From: Desulfurococcales archaeon
GTDB taxonomy: Archaea; Thermoproteota; Thermoprotei_A; Sulfolobales; NBVN01
Assembly: GCA_021163585.1 (NCBI GenBank)
Contig: JAGGTW010000116.1
Coordinates: 1 to 13,634 of the forward strand
Direction of reading: 5' to 3'
Length of the DNA: 13,634 bases
Part shown: positions 1-5,342 of the stretch, piece after piece
Layout of the letters: each line of letters begins with the position of its first letter
How positions within the stretch are numbered: the stretch's first letter is position 1
Program-made: the position numbers and the translations under genes
The notes under the pieces: model-generated
The model's database searches: none
Seen by the model: only the letters and a program-made list of their open reading frames with translations
Told to the model about the DNA's origin: nothing

Positions 1-60
1 GACCAGGTTTATGTTATTCATTTCAGGTTTTAGGTCCATTACCTTTAGTTTTTCATACAT
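1..60 (-). CDS. Probable single-stranded DNA-binding protein, OB fold (5' end only)
   Basis: A 20-codon open frame begins at ATG 60-58 on the minus strand and runs off the window edge. The visible peptide is MYEKLKVMDLKPEMNNINLV. The pattern K-V-x-D-L-K-P-x-M-x-x-[IV]-N resembles the start of crenarchaeal OB-fold SSB/RPA proteins, which bind single-stranded DNA in replication and repair; this comparison is from memory. A TATA-like CTTAAAAAGG on the minus strand at 113-104 fits a start site near 83. A purine-rich GGAG lies upstream of the ATG. A second in-frame ATG at codon 8 could be the true start. With 20 residues visible, the family call is tentative. Confidence 0.5.
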   Translation of the reverse strand, partial: MYEKLKVMDLKPEMNNINLV

Positions 61-212
61 CCAACTTCAACTCCGAATACGTACAACACCTTTTCCTTAC
101 TAGCCTTTTTAAGTTATAATGAGAATCTTACTGGCCAGTTAGATCACTGAAAGACGTCTAAACTACAATAAGAAAATTAATGTCGTGTCAACTATTTCGG
201 ATTTACCAGTAA

Positions 213-446
213 CTACTCGACTTCCTCAACTTTTATGGCGCTGACAGGGCATGCTACTTTAGCTTGCTCTACGCAGTCCTTCAACTCGCTGGGGATTACT
301 CCCTCCCACGGCTGACTGCCTCTATACTCCTTGACTATCTGGGACTTCCCATCAGGACCTGCCTCAAAGACCTGTGGGCACAGGGCGTAGCAAACACCGT
401 CAGAAATGCACGTGTCCCAATCAACCGTCACTTTTAACCTAACCAA
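213..446 (-). CDS. Ferredoxin, single [4Fe-4S]/[3Fe-4S] cluster with Asp ligand
   Basis: This is a 77-residue soluble electron carrier. The cluster motif is C13-x2-D16-x2-C19-x3-C23-P, followed by C58 and C66-P. The pattern matches Pyrococcus furiosus ferredoxin. There the cluster is held by Cys, Asp, Cys and a distal Cys (here C13, D16, C19, C66), and the two remaining cysteines (here C23 and C58) form a disulfide. The eight-residue spacing C58 to C66 is the same as in that protein. The Asp predicts a labile fourth iron, so the cluster can interconvert between three and four irons. Such ferredoxins accept electrons from archaeal 2-oxoacid oxidoreductases and similar enzymes. The start used is TTG at 446; a GTG at 431 is an alternative. 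A minus-strand TATA-like CTATAATG (471-464) implies a leaderless or nearly leaderless message. It is monocistronic, divergent from the tRNA half at 544. Confidence 0.9.
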   Translation of the reverse strand: MVRLKVTVDWDTCISDGVCYALCPQVFEAGPDGKSQIVKEYRGSQPWEGVIPSELKDCVEQAKVACPVSAIKVEEVE

Positions 447-512
447 AGATATGCACCCGATAACATTATAGACTTGAGGAAAAATAAAAGATATTGTGGA
501 TTAATAATAAAA

Positions 513-523
513 CTTTAAAACCT
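513..523 (+). promoter_or_regulatory. TATA box of the split-tRNA 5' half
   Basis: ACTTTAAAACC is centred about 26-27 bases before G1 of the tRNA half at 544. This is the archaeal TATA-to-start distance, so transcription should begin at or within a base or two of the mature 5' end. That would leave no leader for RNase P to remove. Confidence 0.7.
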
Positions 524-543
524 TTAGTAAAAGAACAATATCT

Positions 544-593
544 GGGCCCGTAGCTCAGCCAGGCAGAGCGCCCGGCATACGGCTCCTCCGCTC
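544..593 (+). tRNA. Split tRNA(CAU), 5' half (Met elongator or Ile2), with pairing tail
   Basis: Bases 544-576 form the 5' part of a tRNA: acceptor strand GGGCCCG (544-550), U8 A9, D stem GCTC/GAGC (553-556, 566-569) with a 9-base loop containing GG, G26, anticodon-stem strand CCCGG (571-575) and C32 (576). Nothing downstream completes it. The matching 3' part is on the minus strand at 5162-5101. Bases 578-591 (TACGGCTCCTCCGC) are a tail perfectly complementary to the leader of that 3' half, extendable by U592-G and C593-G. In the duplex, CCCG (571-574) pairs with CGGG of the other RNA, and G575 C576 A577 forms a 3-base bulge cut after C576. The exon therefore ends at position 32. A T-rich TTCTTT (594-599) follows the tail and fits termination. 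No cis tRNA explains this sequence. Confidence 0.93.
578..591 (+). repeat. 14-base pairing element, copy 1 (trailer of tRNA 5' half)
   Basis: TACGGCTCCTCCGC occurs here and again on the plus strand at 5169-5182. The second tRNA half is transcribed from the minus strand, so the two RNAs carry complementary sequences. They can form a 14-bp GC-rich duplex that brings the halves together. Confidence 0.95.
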
Positions 594-599
594 TTCTTT
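594..599 (+). terminator. T-rich terminator after the tRNA 5' half
   Basis: TTCTTT directly follows the pairing tail. Archaeal RNA polymerase terminates at short T tracts, and nothing tRNA-like follows. The exact RNA end is not determinable from sequence. Confidence 0.45.
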
Positions 600-677
600 A
601 ATCTCGTTTGGTCTTTCATAGTTTTAGGCTCCCAGATTACCTCAGCCCTTATTACTTAATTGTACGCCTTATCCCCG

Positions 678-1832
678 TCACTCACTGTGTAGCTCCCTTC
701 CCTCACCAACCACCAAGATCGGGTATGACTCGAGGCTGAACGGATCGCCATTCCATACTATAAAGCTGGCGAACTTACCTGGCTCTACTGTTCCCAGAAG
801 TTCATCTACCCCTAATATCTTAGCGTTATTGTAAGTAATTAGGGATATACACTCGGACTTATCCATGCCGAATCTTCTGAATAAGCGGAGCTGTAAGTAG
901 TGGTTTCTCTGTAGAATTACTGGGTGGTCGGTCATCAACCCGAAGAACGGTCTTACCTCGATGAGGAACTTAACATTCCTCCAGTACTCATGCTTTAATT
1001 CAGTCTTGTAGGCGAAAGCATCCACGGGTCCGTAAACCACAGGAATGCCCTCACGCTTAATCTTCTCGAACGCCTCCTTCGTATGGACGTCGGAGGCGTG
1101 TTCAATAGTCGTTTTGAGTTTGAACTCCCTGCGCAACATTATGAGTCCTGCAATATCATCTATTTTGTGTGCGTGAACTCTGAGTGTTTCTTCGCCCTTA
1201 ACCACAGGGAATAACATTCTTATTTCCGGCTCGATCTCTTCGGGGCTCTTCTTACCTTCTTCAATGAGTTTGAGGGCGTCTCTTGCCTTGATTAGCCACT
1301 TCCTTAAAATGCCGACAGCCCCCATCCTCGTGTAGGGTCTCGTTCCCTTCCACTCAGTAGTTTTCCTAGGATTGAACCCTAGGGCAGCTTTAACACCTGC
1401 GTACTTAATGAATGCGTCTTCAATATCTGCTCCAAAGTTACGTATGAAGACTGCTCTTCCTCCAATTATGTTTCCACTACCTGGAAGTACGCAGGAGTAG
1501 AGGACACCCCACTCAATTGACTCCCTGAAGCTCTTATCGTCCATGTAGATGCTGTATAGAGCATCAACGACAGGTAGTACAGAGTCGAGCCTTTCATTAG
1601 CTTCTTCTTCATCTGAAGGCTCGCCAGCCCTAGCCATACCTATGTGGCTGTGGGCATCTATGAATGCAGGTGCAACTACAGCATGATCAAATTCTATGAT
1701 TTCCTCAACTTCCTTAGGCTTATCCTTAGTGACTTTGGTAAATTTGTTGCCGTCCCACACTATATATACATCCTTGAGAACACCGTCTTTTTTACCGGTA
1801 TACAGAACATCTGCCTTAAGAGCCTTAGCCAT
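678..1832 (-). CDS. Metal-dependent amidohydrolase (imidazolonepropionase-like)
   Basis: This is a 384-residue TIM-barrel amidohydrolase-superfamily protein of unknown substrate. An N-terminal beta-sandwich piece leads to APAFIDAHSHIG, in which H61-x-H63 is the first metal motif. The other expected ligands follow: H220/H222 in RVHAHK, H245 in TIEHASD, and D302 in LMTDHP. The C-terminal NAKILGVDELLGTVEPGKFASFIVWNGDP is the usual end of the fold, where the sandwich domain closes. These positions suggest hydrolysis of a cyclic amide or related bond, but they do not identify the substrate. I place the start at ATG 1832. A TATA-like element on the minus strand (AATTTATAGG, 1868-1859) lies too close to the alternative ATG at 1847 but about 30 bases before 1832. 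The gene is monocistronic and divergent from the methyltransferase at 2035. Confidence 0.85.
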   Translation of the reverse strand: MAKALKADVLYTGKKDGVLKDVYIVWDGNKFTKVTKDKPKEVEEIIEFDHAVVAPAFIDAHSHIGMARAGEPSDEEEANERLDSVLPVVDALYSIYMDDKSFRESIEWGVLYSCVLPGSGNIIGGRAVFIRNFGADIEDAFIKYAGVKAALGFNPRKTTEWKGTRPYTRMGAVGILRKWLIKARDALKLIEEGKKSPEEIEPEIRMLFPVVKGEETLRVHAHKIDDIAGLIMLRREFKLKTTIEHASDVHTKEAFEKIKREGIPVVYGPVDAFAYKTELKHEYWRNVKFLIEVRPFFGLMTDHPVILQRNHYLQLRLFRRFGMDKSECISLITYNNAKILGVDELLGTVEPGKFASFIVWNGDPFSLESYPILVVGEGRELHSE

Positions 1833-1988
1833 TGAGGTACACCACATAAAAAATTGCCCCTATAAATTAAGTGCTTTGATCAGACCCTCTCTACGACCGT
1901 AGGTTGCTTAAGGTACAAGGAACACGCCATAATGAAGTGCGCATGTACCTATGTATTACAGCATAATTTAAGAATATTAAGTCATTAA

Positions 1989-1998
1989 GAATTAAAGG
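1989..1998 (+). promoter_or_regulatory. TATA-like element of the methyltransferase gene
   Basis: GAATTAAAGG is centred about 40 bases before the TTG at 2035. It predicts a start of transcription near 2018, just ahead of the purine-rich GAGGAT (2020-2025) that could act as ribosome site. Confidence 0.4.
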
Positions 1999-2034
1999 GT
2001 ACGTGTCCTGGGCAGTAGCGAGGATATTTTAGCT

Positions 2035-2901
2035 TTGCAGTACGGGGTCATACAATGGCCTACAAAACCAGACGACCCAATCGCTAGAACTAGATTCGCA
2101 TTCATCGAGGAAACCATGCGTTCATTATTAGAGGAAGGTGTATTCAGCGTGATTACAAGCAGGAGCAAAGTAAGGATTTTAGATGTGATGGCTGCCTCAG
2201 GAATATGCGGGGTAGCTTTAGCTAAAGTCCTCTATGAGGCTGGTGTTGACGTCGACTTAGCGATTTCTGATTTGAGGATGAATGAATTAGAATTAGCTAG
2301 GCAGTGGATTGAAGTAGCAGGTCTTAAAGAAGAGAATCTTAGTCCCAGAACTATTGTAGCGGATGCGACCATGCTGCCGCAGTATTTTAAGGAAGAGAAA
2401 TTTGACATAATCACGATTTGGGGTAGTTCACTCCCTCACCTGAATGTATGGGAACTCCCTTTACTGATCTCAGGAGCAAGAGAGCTGCAGCCTCCTCATG
2501 GAATACTCATAATGGAGCAGGCTGACATACTTCCGAGAATACTCGTAGGTAATACCTTTAGGTACGTCATGACAGAGGGTAAGAAAGCTCTAACAATTTC
2601 TGAATCCTACGACACATTAAGAGGAGTTCAGAGAAGACTACTCTACAAACTACCTGAAATGAAATACATAGGGAGAGTAGAGTCACGCTTATGGGAGGTA
2701 GCTCAAGTACTGGCGCTGATGTGGTTATTCTACACAGAAGTAAAACTACATGATCACAAAGAAGTTACGGGATATATATCGAGAATTACTAAAGTCTTAG
2801 TTGCTAAACAACCGCGTATGACATGTACTAAGTGGGAGGAGTTAGCGGCAGACTTACCGCGGGTAATAAGTGCTCTACATCAACATGAGGTCTTTTCTTA
2901 G
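2035..2901 (+). CDS. SAM-dependent methyltransferase, class I fold
   Basis: The product has 288 residues. Motif I is VRILDVMAASGICGVALA at about 46-63: a hydrophobic strand, an acidic Asp50, and a glycine loop that is less glycine-rich than the classical form. AISDL (76-80) gives the acidic strand that normally holds the SAM ribose. ADATMLPQ (about 109-116) and EKFDIITIWGSSLPHLN (about 122 onward) fit motifs III and IV. The first 45 residues and the C-terminal third are not recognisable and may give substrate specificity. The substrate is unknown. The TTG at 2035 is the first NTG after an in-frame stop at 1993-1995, with GAGGAT 9 bases upstream. The intervening frame is open, so a short N-terminal extension from a non-standard start cannot be excluded. 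Confidence 0.78.
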   Translation: MQYGVIQWPTKPDDPIARTRFAFIEETMRSLLEEGVFSVITSRSKVRILDVMAASGICGVALAKVLYEAGVDVDLAISDLRMNELELARQWIEVAGLKEENLSPRTIVADATMLPQYFKEEKFDIITIWGSSLPHLNVWELPLLISGARELQPPHGILIMEQADILPRILVGNTFRYVMTEGKKALTISESYDTLRGVQRRLLYKLPEMKYIGRVESRLWEVAQVLALMWLFYTEVKLHDHKEVTGYISRITKVLVAKQPRMTCTKWEELAADLPRVISALHQHEVFS

Positions 2902-3168
2902 GCGATGGCAACAGTCAAACTACTGAAAGTATAGTGACTGAGAAGTCCTAATGAACTCTACAGATTTCCCTCTAGGGGCGGAAGCTAGTAGACATAGTTT
3001 TTAACTAGGTTAGGCAGGGGAGTATACAGCGTGTTAAAATTAGTATACTGGTATTACGTATGCTACTGCATATGATATATGACTCGGACATAAAGCAGTA
3101 CCGCTAACCAACATACCATAGAGAAGGGGAAGTAATGAGTATTCAAGGAATATACGCGAAAGTTTGAG
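2902..3168. other. 267-base intergenic gap, no gene recognised
   Basis: This gap lies between the methyltransferase stop and the 3' end of tRNA-Thr. I see only short open frames. There is a pair of AGTATAC heptamers in the stretch around 3020-3050 and a TATA-like GTTTTTAAC near 2997-3005. No C/D box, tRNA fragment or conserved ORF is convincing on either strand. Confidence 0.4.
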
Positions 3169-3244
3169 TGGAGCCGCCGGCGGGATTTGAACCCGCGACC
3201 ACCGGCTTACAAGGCCGGCGCTCTACCGGCTGAGCTACGGCGGC
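3169..3244 (-). tRNA. tRNA-Thr(TGT)
   Basis: The minus strand folds into a complete intronless tRNA of 73 bases plus encoded CCA (3171-3169). It has acceptor GCCGCCG/CGGCGGC, U8 A9, D stem GCTC/GAGC, anticodon stem CCGGC/GCCGG with loop CTTGTAA (anticodon TGT), variable loop TGGTC, and T arm GCGGG-TTCAAAT-CCCGC. The discriminator is U73, as in archaeal tRNA-Thr. It is transcribed divergently from tfb and has a short 5' leader judged by its TATA position. Confidence 0.97.
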
Positions 3245-3277
3245 TCTCTAATCTCCAACCAGTATAGGTAAGAGAAA

Positions 3278-3311
3278 GGTTTTTAAACTCTCTGACGAAA
3301 AATTTTTAAGG
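3278..3311. promoter_or_regulatory. Divergent promoters for tRNA-Thr (minus) and tfb (plus)
   Basis: The minus strand has GTTTAAAAACC (3288-3278), which predicts a start near 3257, about 13 bases before tRNA-Thr. The plus strand has AATTTTTAAG (3301-3310), which predicts a start near 3332, just ahead of the ribosome site GGAGGTGA (3345-3352). The two boxes lie about 23 bases apart. Confidence 0.6.
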
Positions 3312-3359
3312 TCTCAAATGACCTGCCCGTAATCCAGTTTATTTGGAGGTGATAAATTC

Positions 3360-4310
3360 ATGTCATCAGAAGAGAAGCGGAGGGAAGGCAGGATTCCCTG
3401 CCCGCCGGATAAGATAATTTACGATGAGTTCCGCGGGGAGTACATATGCTTAGAGACTGGTGAGGTTATCGAGGAGAGGGTAATTGACCAGGGTCCTGAG
3501 TGGAGAGCTTTTACACCTGAGGAAAGGGAGAAGAGGTCTAGGACAGGCTCACCTCTTTCACCAACTATTCATGATAGTGGTCTATCAACAATGATTGACT
3601 GGAGGGATAGGGATGCTTCTGGAAAAAGGCTTGAGATGAAGCGTAGGTTAGAGGTTATGCGCTGGAGGAAGTGGCAGATAAGGACAAGGATCCAGAACAG
3701 CATAGACAGAAACATCAGTCAGGCATCGGCCGAGTTAGAGAGGATAGCTGATCAGCTAGGTCTCCCGAGGGCGGTCAAGGAGGAGGCTGCAAACATATAC
3801 AAGAAGGCAGTGGAGAAAGGTGTTGTGAGGGGTAGGGCCGTAGAGTCAGTTGTAGCAGCAGCACTTTATGCGGCCTGCCGAATATTTAAGGTGCCGAGGA
3901 CGCTGGATGAAATCGCTCAGTTAACTAAGAGTAATAGGAAGGAGGTTGCGAGATGCTATAGACTATTAGTCCGCGAGCTGGGTATCAAAATACCTATTGC
4001 TGACCCATCAGACTTTGTGCCTAGGATAGCTGCTGCATTAGGATTGAGTGGTAAGGTCATTAAGAAGGCGATTGAAATACTTGAAGAGGCTAAGAAGAGA
4101 GGTCTCACAGCAGGGAAGGACCCTGCAGGCCTAGCTGCAGCTGCTGTATATACGGCTGCACAGATCTATGAGGAGAGAAGAACGCAGAAGGATGTGGCGC
4201 AAGTAGCTGGTGTTACAGAAGTAACGGTGAGGAATAGGTACAAGGAACTTATTCAATACCTAAAGATCATAGTTCCTGAACAAACTGAGGAAGGAGGTTT
4301 CAAGATATAG
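3360..4310 (+). CDS. tfb: Transcription initiation factor B (TFB/TFIIB homologue)
   Basis: This 316-residue factor bridges TBP at the TATA box and RNA polymerase. The N-terminal ribbon reads C14-P-P-D17 ... C30-L-E-T33, so two of the four usual zinc cysteines are Asp and Thr. From memory this CPPD/CxET form is also found in Sulfolobus TFB, so it is lineage-typical rather than damage. EWRAFTPEE and the following 40 residues match the B-reader/B-linker region. Two cyclin folds follow, about 118-205 and 212-305: AELERIADQLGLP...RGRAVESVVAAALYAACR and IAAALGLSG...DPAGLAAAAVYTAAQ. The second ends in the helix-turn-helix DVAQVAGVTEVTVRNRYKEL, which reads the BRE upstream of TATA. A strong ribosome site, GGAGGTGAT, precedes ATG 3360. 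It is monocistronic, with a T-tract terminator downstream. Confidence 0.97.
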   Translation: MSSEEKRREGRIPCPPDKIIYDEFRGEYICLETGEVIEERVIDQGPEWRAFTPEEREKRSRTGSPLSPTIHDSGLSTMIDWRDRDASGKRLEMKRRLEVMRWRKWQIRTRIQNSIDRNISQASAELERIADQLGLPRAVKEEAANIYKKAVEKGVVRGRAVESVVAAALYAACRIFKVPRTLDEIAQLTKSNRKEVARCYRLLVRELGIKIPIADPSDFVPRIAAALGLSGKVIKKAIEILEEAKKRGLTAGKDPAGLAAAAVYTAAQIYEERRTQKDVAQVAGVTEVTVRNRYKELIQYLKIIVPEQTEEGGFKI

Positions 4311-4343
4311 CACGCTTATAGACTAATAATAATGTTCGAAATA

Positions 4344-4355
4344 TTTTTTATTTTT
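4344..4355 (+). terminator. T-tract terminator after tfb
   Basis: Two runs of T, separated by one A, lie about 35 bases after the tfb stop. They sit in the convergent gap with aIF1. On the minus strand CTTTTTCC (4368-4361) could serve the aIF1 gene. Confidence 0.5.
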
Positions 4356-4385
4356 CGCCCGGAAAAAGACCTAAAATTTATTTAT

Positions 4386-4718
4386 TTACTCGCTCTCTAT
4401 GAATATTATGTTTTCCGGCGGTATGCCGAACTCCTCAACCAGTATCTGCTTAACTTTGTGTCTGTGGTCACCTTGGAGTTCTATGTGATTATTCTTAACA
4501 GTTCCTCCCGTAGCTAATTTTGACTTGAGAGTTGAGGCAGCCCTCTTCAAGTTATATACTGCTGGGTCTAAGCCCTCAATAATAGTTACTTCCTTCCCGA
4601 ACTTTCTTCTCTCTACCTTGATCTTTATGAACTGCTGCTCAGCCCCTAGCTGCACACATAGCTCCTCAGGCAGTCCACCACAGAGAGCTTCAATATCGCT
4701 CTTATTCTTCTTCCCCAT
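4386..4718 (-). CDS. Translation initiation factor aIF1 (SUI1 family)
   Basis: aIF1 binds the small ribosomal subunit near the P site and checks start-codon pairing. The 110-residue form begins MGKKNKSDIEALCGGLPEEL. It carries the SUI1 fold: IKIKVERRKFGKEVTIIEGL (two strands with the basic loop), then LKRAASTLKSKLATGGTVK, and a C-terminal DHRHKVKQILVEEFGIPPENI. The length fits archaeal members (about 100 residues). I chose ATG 4718 over TTG 4742: GGGTGG lies just before the ATG, and the minus-strand TATA-like GCTTATTAGG (4763-4754) predicts a start near 4732, downstream of the TTG. It converges with tfb and diverges from rpoP. Confidence 0.93.
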   Translation of the reverse strand: MGKKNKSDIEALCGGLPEELCVQLGAEQQFIKIKVERRKFGKEVTIIEGLDPAVYNLKRAASTLKSKLATGGTVKNNHIELQGDHRHKVKQILVEEFGIPPENIIFIESE

Positions 4719-4859
4719 GACCCACCCTGCTACACTATTCAAAAGGTGGCAAACCTAATAAGCTTTTACCAATAGTGACTACGTAGAAACATTAAGCCAA
4801 CTAAGCGTAGTGATGACAAAGCATTTTATAGCTCTAACTAAGAAACCTCGGTGCATGAA

Positions 4860-5042
4860 ATGAGCTCGGACATACTCTACAGGTGCTGGAAGTGCGGGAG
4901 ATTCTTCAGTAAGAGAGATATAGAGGCTTTTGAGGCCAAGGAGTTAGGGGAAGGATTCGTGTTCATAAGGTGTCCAGCATGCGGGTCTAAGATAATTGTT
5001 AAAGTACGTAAGGAAGAACCCAAGATTGTTAAGGCTACGTAG
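4860..5042 (+). CDS. rpoP: DNA-directed RNA polymerase subunit P (Rpb12 homologue)
   Basis: This is a small zinc-binding core subunit of archaeal RNA polymerase. Reading from ATG 4860, the 60 residues contain YRC9WKC12 and RC38PAC41G, a four-cysteine zinc site, followed by the family ending SKIIVKVRK...IVKA. The loop between the cysteine pairs is about 9 residues longer than in the Sulfolobus protein I remember. The TATA-like CATTTTATAG (4822-4831) places transcription start near 4852, so the message is essentially leaderless. A GTG at 4851 would add three residues and is an alternative start. The antiparallel split-tRNA 3' half ends 59 bases beyond its stop codon. Confidence 0.9.
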   Translation: MSSDILYRCWKCGRFFSKRDIEAFEAKELGEGFVFIRCPACGSKIIVKVRKEEPKIVKAT

Positions 5043-5139
5043 ATGGCTGCTGTGTTCACAAATAAGCGAATAGTTCCTCAGAAGAAGTTAATAGAGGAAG
5101 TGGTGGGCCCGCGGGGATTCGAACCCCGGACCACCCGGT

Positions 5140-5157
5140 CTCCCAGAGCTCATCCCT
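5140..5157 (-). other. 18-base tRNA intron at position 37/38 in the 3' half
   Basis: AGGGATGAGCTCTGGGAG interrupts the anticodon loop at the canonical archaeal intron site. With the 5' half attached, a full bulge-helix-bulge forms. The outer helix is CCCGG/CCGGG. The central 4-bp helix is CTCA (C32-A35) with TGGG (5146-5143). The 5' bulge is T36-A37-A, cut after A37, and the 3' bulge is A-G-A38, cut before A38. A small GGG/CTC inner hairpin closes it. Removal gives the loop CTCATAA. Confidence 0.88.
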
Positions 5158-5168
5158 TATGAATCCCG

Positions 5169-5182
5169 TACGGCTCCTCCGC
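5169..5182 (-). repeat. 14-base pairing element, copy 2 (leader of tRNA 3' half)
   Basis: The plus strand repeats TACGGCTCCTCCGC of 578-591 exactly. The minus-strand RNA therefore reads as its complement and can anneal to the 5' half trailer. Confidence 0.95.
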
Positions 5183-5205
5183 CCAATAATGATGGGGTCC
5201 TAGAT

Positions 5206-5220
5206 CCTTAATATACTTTA
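5206..5220 (-). promoter_or_regulatory. TATA-like element of the split-tRNA 3' half
   Basis: The minus strand reads TAAAGTATATTAAGG. It is centred about 25 bases before position 5187, which would start the RNA a few bases ahead of the pairing leader. Confidence 0.55.
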
Positions 5221-5342
5221 TTCCTAATTAGACTAAGTACTGACCTGGGAAGCTACGGTTCGGTATGATGTGTACTGCTGTACTGTCTCAGCAAGCCCGC
5301 TACACTTATTTTATTATTCACGTAGAATCGTGTGGGGTGCGT

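Larger units (their letters stand above)
5101..5184 (-). tRNA. Split tRNA(CAU), 3' half with internal intron and pairing leader
   Basis: Transcribed from the minus strand. The leader (5184-5163) contains a 14-base element (5182-5169) complementary to the tail of the 5' half at 578-591, then CGGG (5168-5165), which pairs with CCCG of the 5' half. The bulge A-T-T (5164-5162) is cut before T5162. The first exon, TCATA (5162-5158), supplies U33, anticodon CAU and A37. An 18-base intron (5157-5140) follows, then A38 and CCGGG (5139-5134). Next come TGGTC, T arm CGGGG-TTCGAAT-CCCCG (5128-5112), acceptor CGGGCCC (5111-5105), A73 and encoded CCA (5103-5101). Joined to 544-576 it gives 74 bases plus CCA, with perfect acceptor, D, anticodon and T stems. 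Anticodon CAU plus acceptor GGGCCCG and A73 suit elongator Met or Ile2, not the initiator. A minus-strand TATA-like element at 5220-5206 fits a start near 5187. Confidence 0.93.

Noticed and set aside
544..576. Tandem degraded tRNA or integration scar
   Set aside because: All stems of the joined molecule are intact, the tails are exactly complementary, and both halves have promoter-like elements at proper distances. There is no integrase or att-like repeat.
544..677. A complete tRNA with an intron at 544 onward
   Set aside because: No T arm, 3' anticodon strand or CGGGCCC acceptor strand occurs downstream on the plus strand. The matching sequence is only at 5101-5139 on the minus strand.
2903..2950. 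Possible C/D box RNA with CTGA twice after GCGATGG
   Set aside because: The C box has two mismatches, guide spacings are 14 and 11 bases, and no C' box is present.
4810..4860. Possible C/D box RNA starting at GTGATGA (4810-4816)
   Set aside because: No CTGA follows at guide distance, and the stretch overlaps the rpoP TATA element.
5101..5162. Reading the 3' half as a tRNA-Pro(GGG), because CTGGGAG precedes the anticodon stem
   Set aside because: A loop starting at that CT leaves one base too many before CCGGG and has no 5' half in cis. The GGG belongs to the intron strand that pairs with CTCA in the bulge-helix-bulge.
544..5184. A permuted tRNA gene processed from a single transcript
   Set aside because: The halves are convergent, on opposite strands and more than 4 kb apart, so one transcript cannot contain both in sense.
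5265..5342. 26-residue N-terminal extension of GAPDH from ATG 5265
   Set aside because: The sequence does not resemble the family, and the likely TATA element lies inside it, before ATG 5343.
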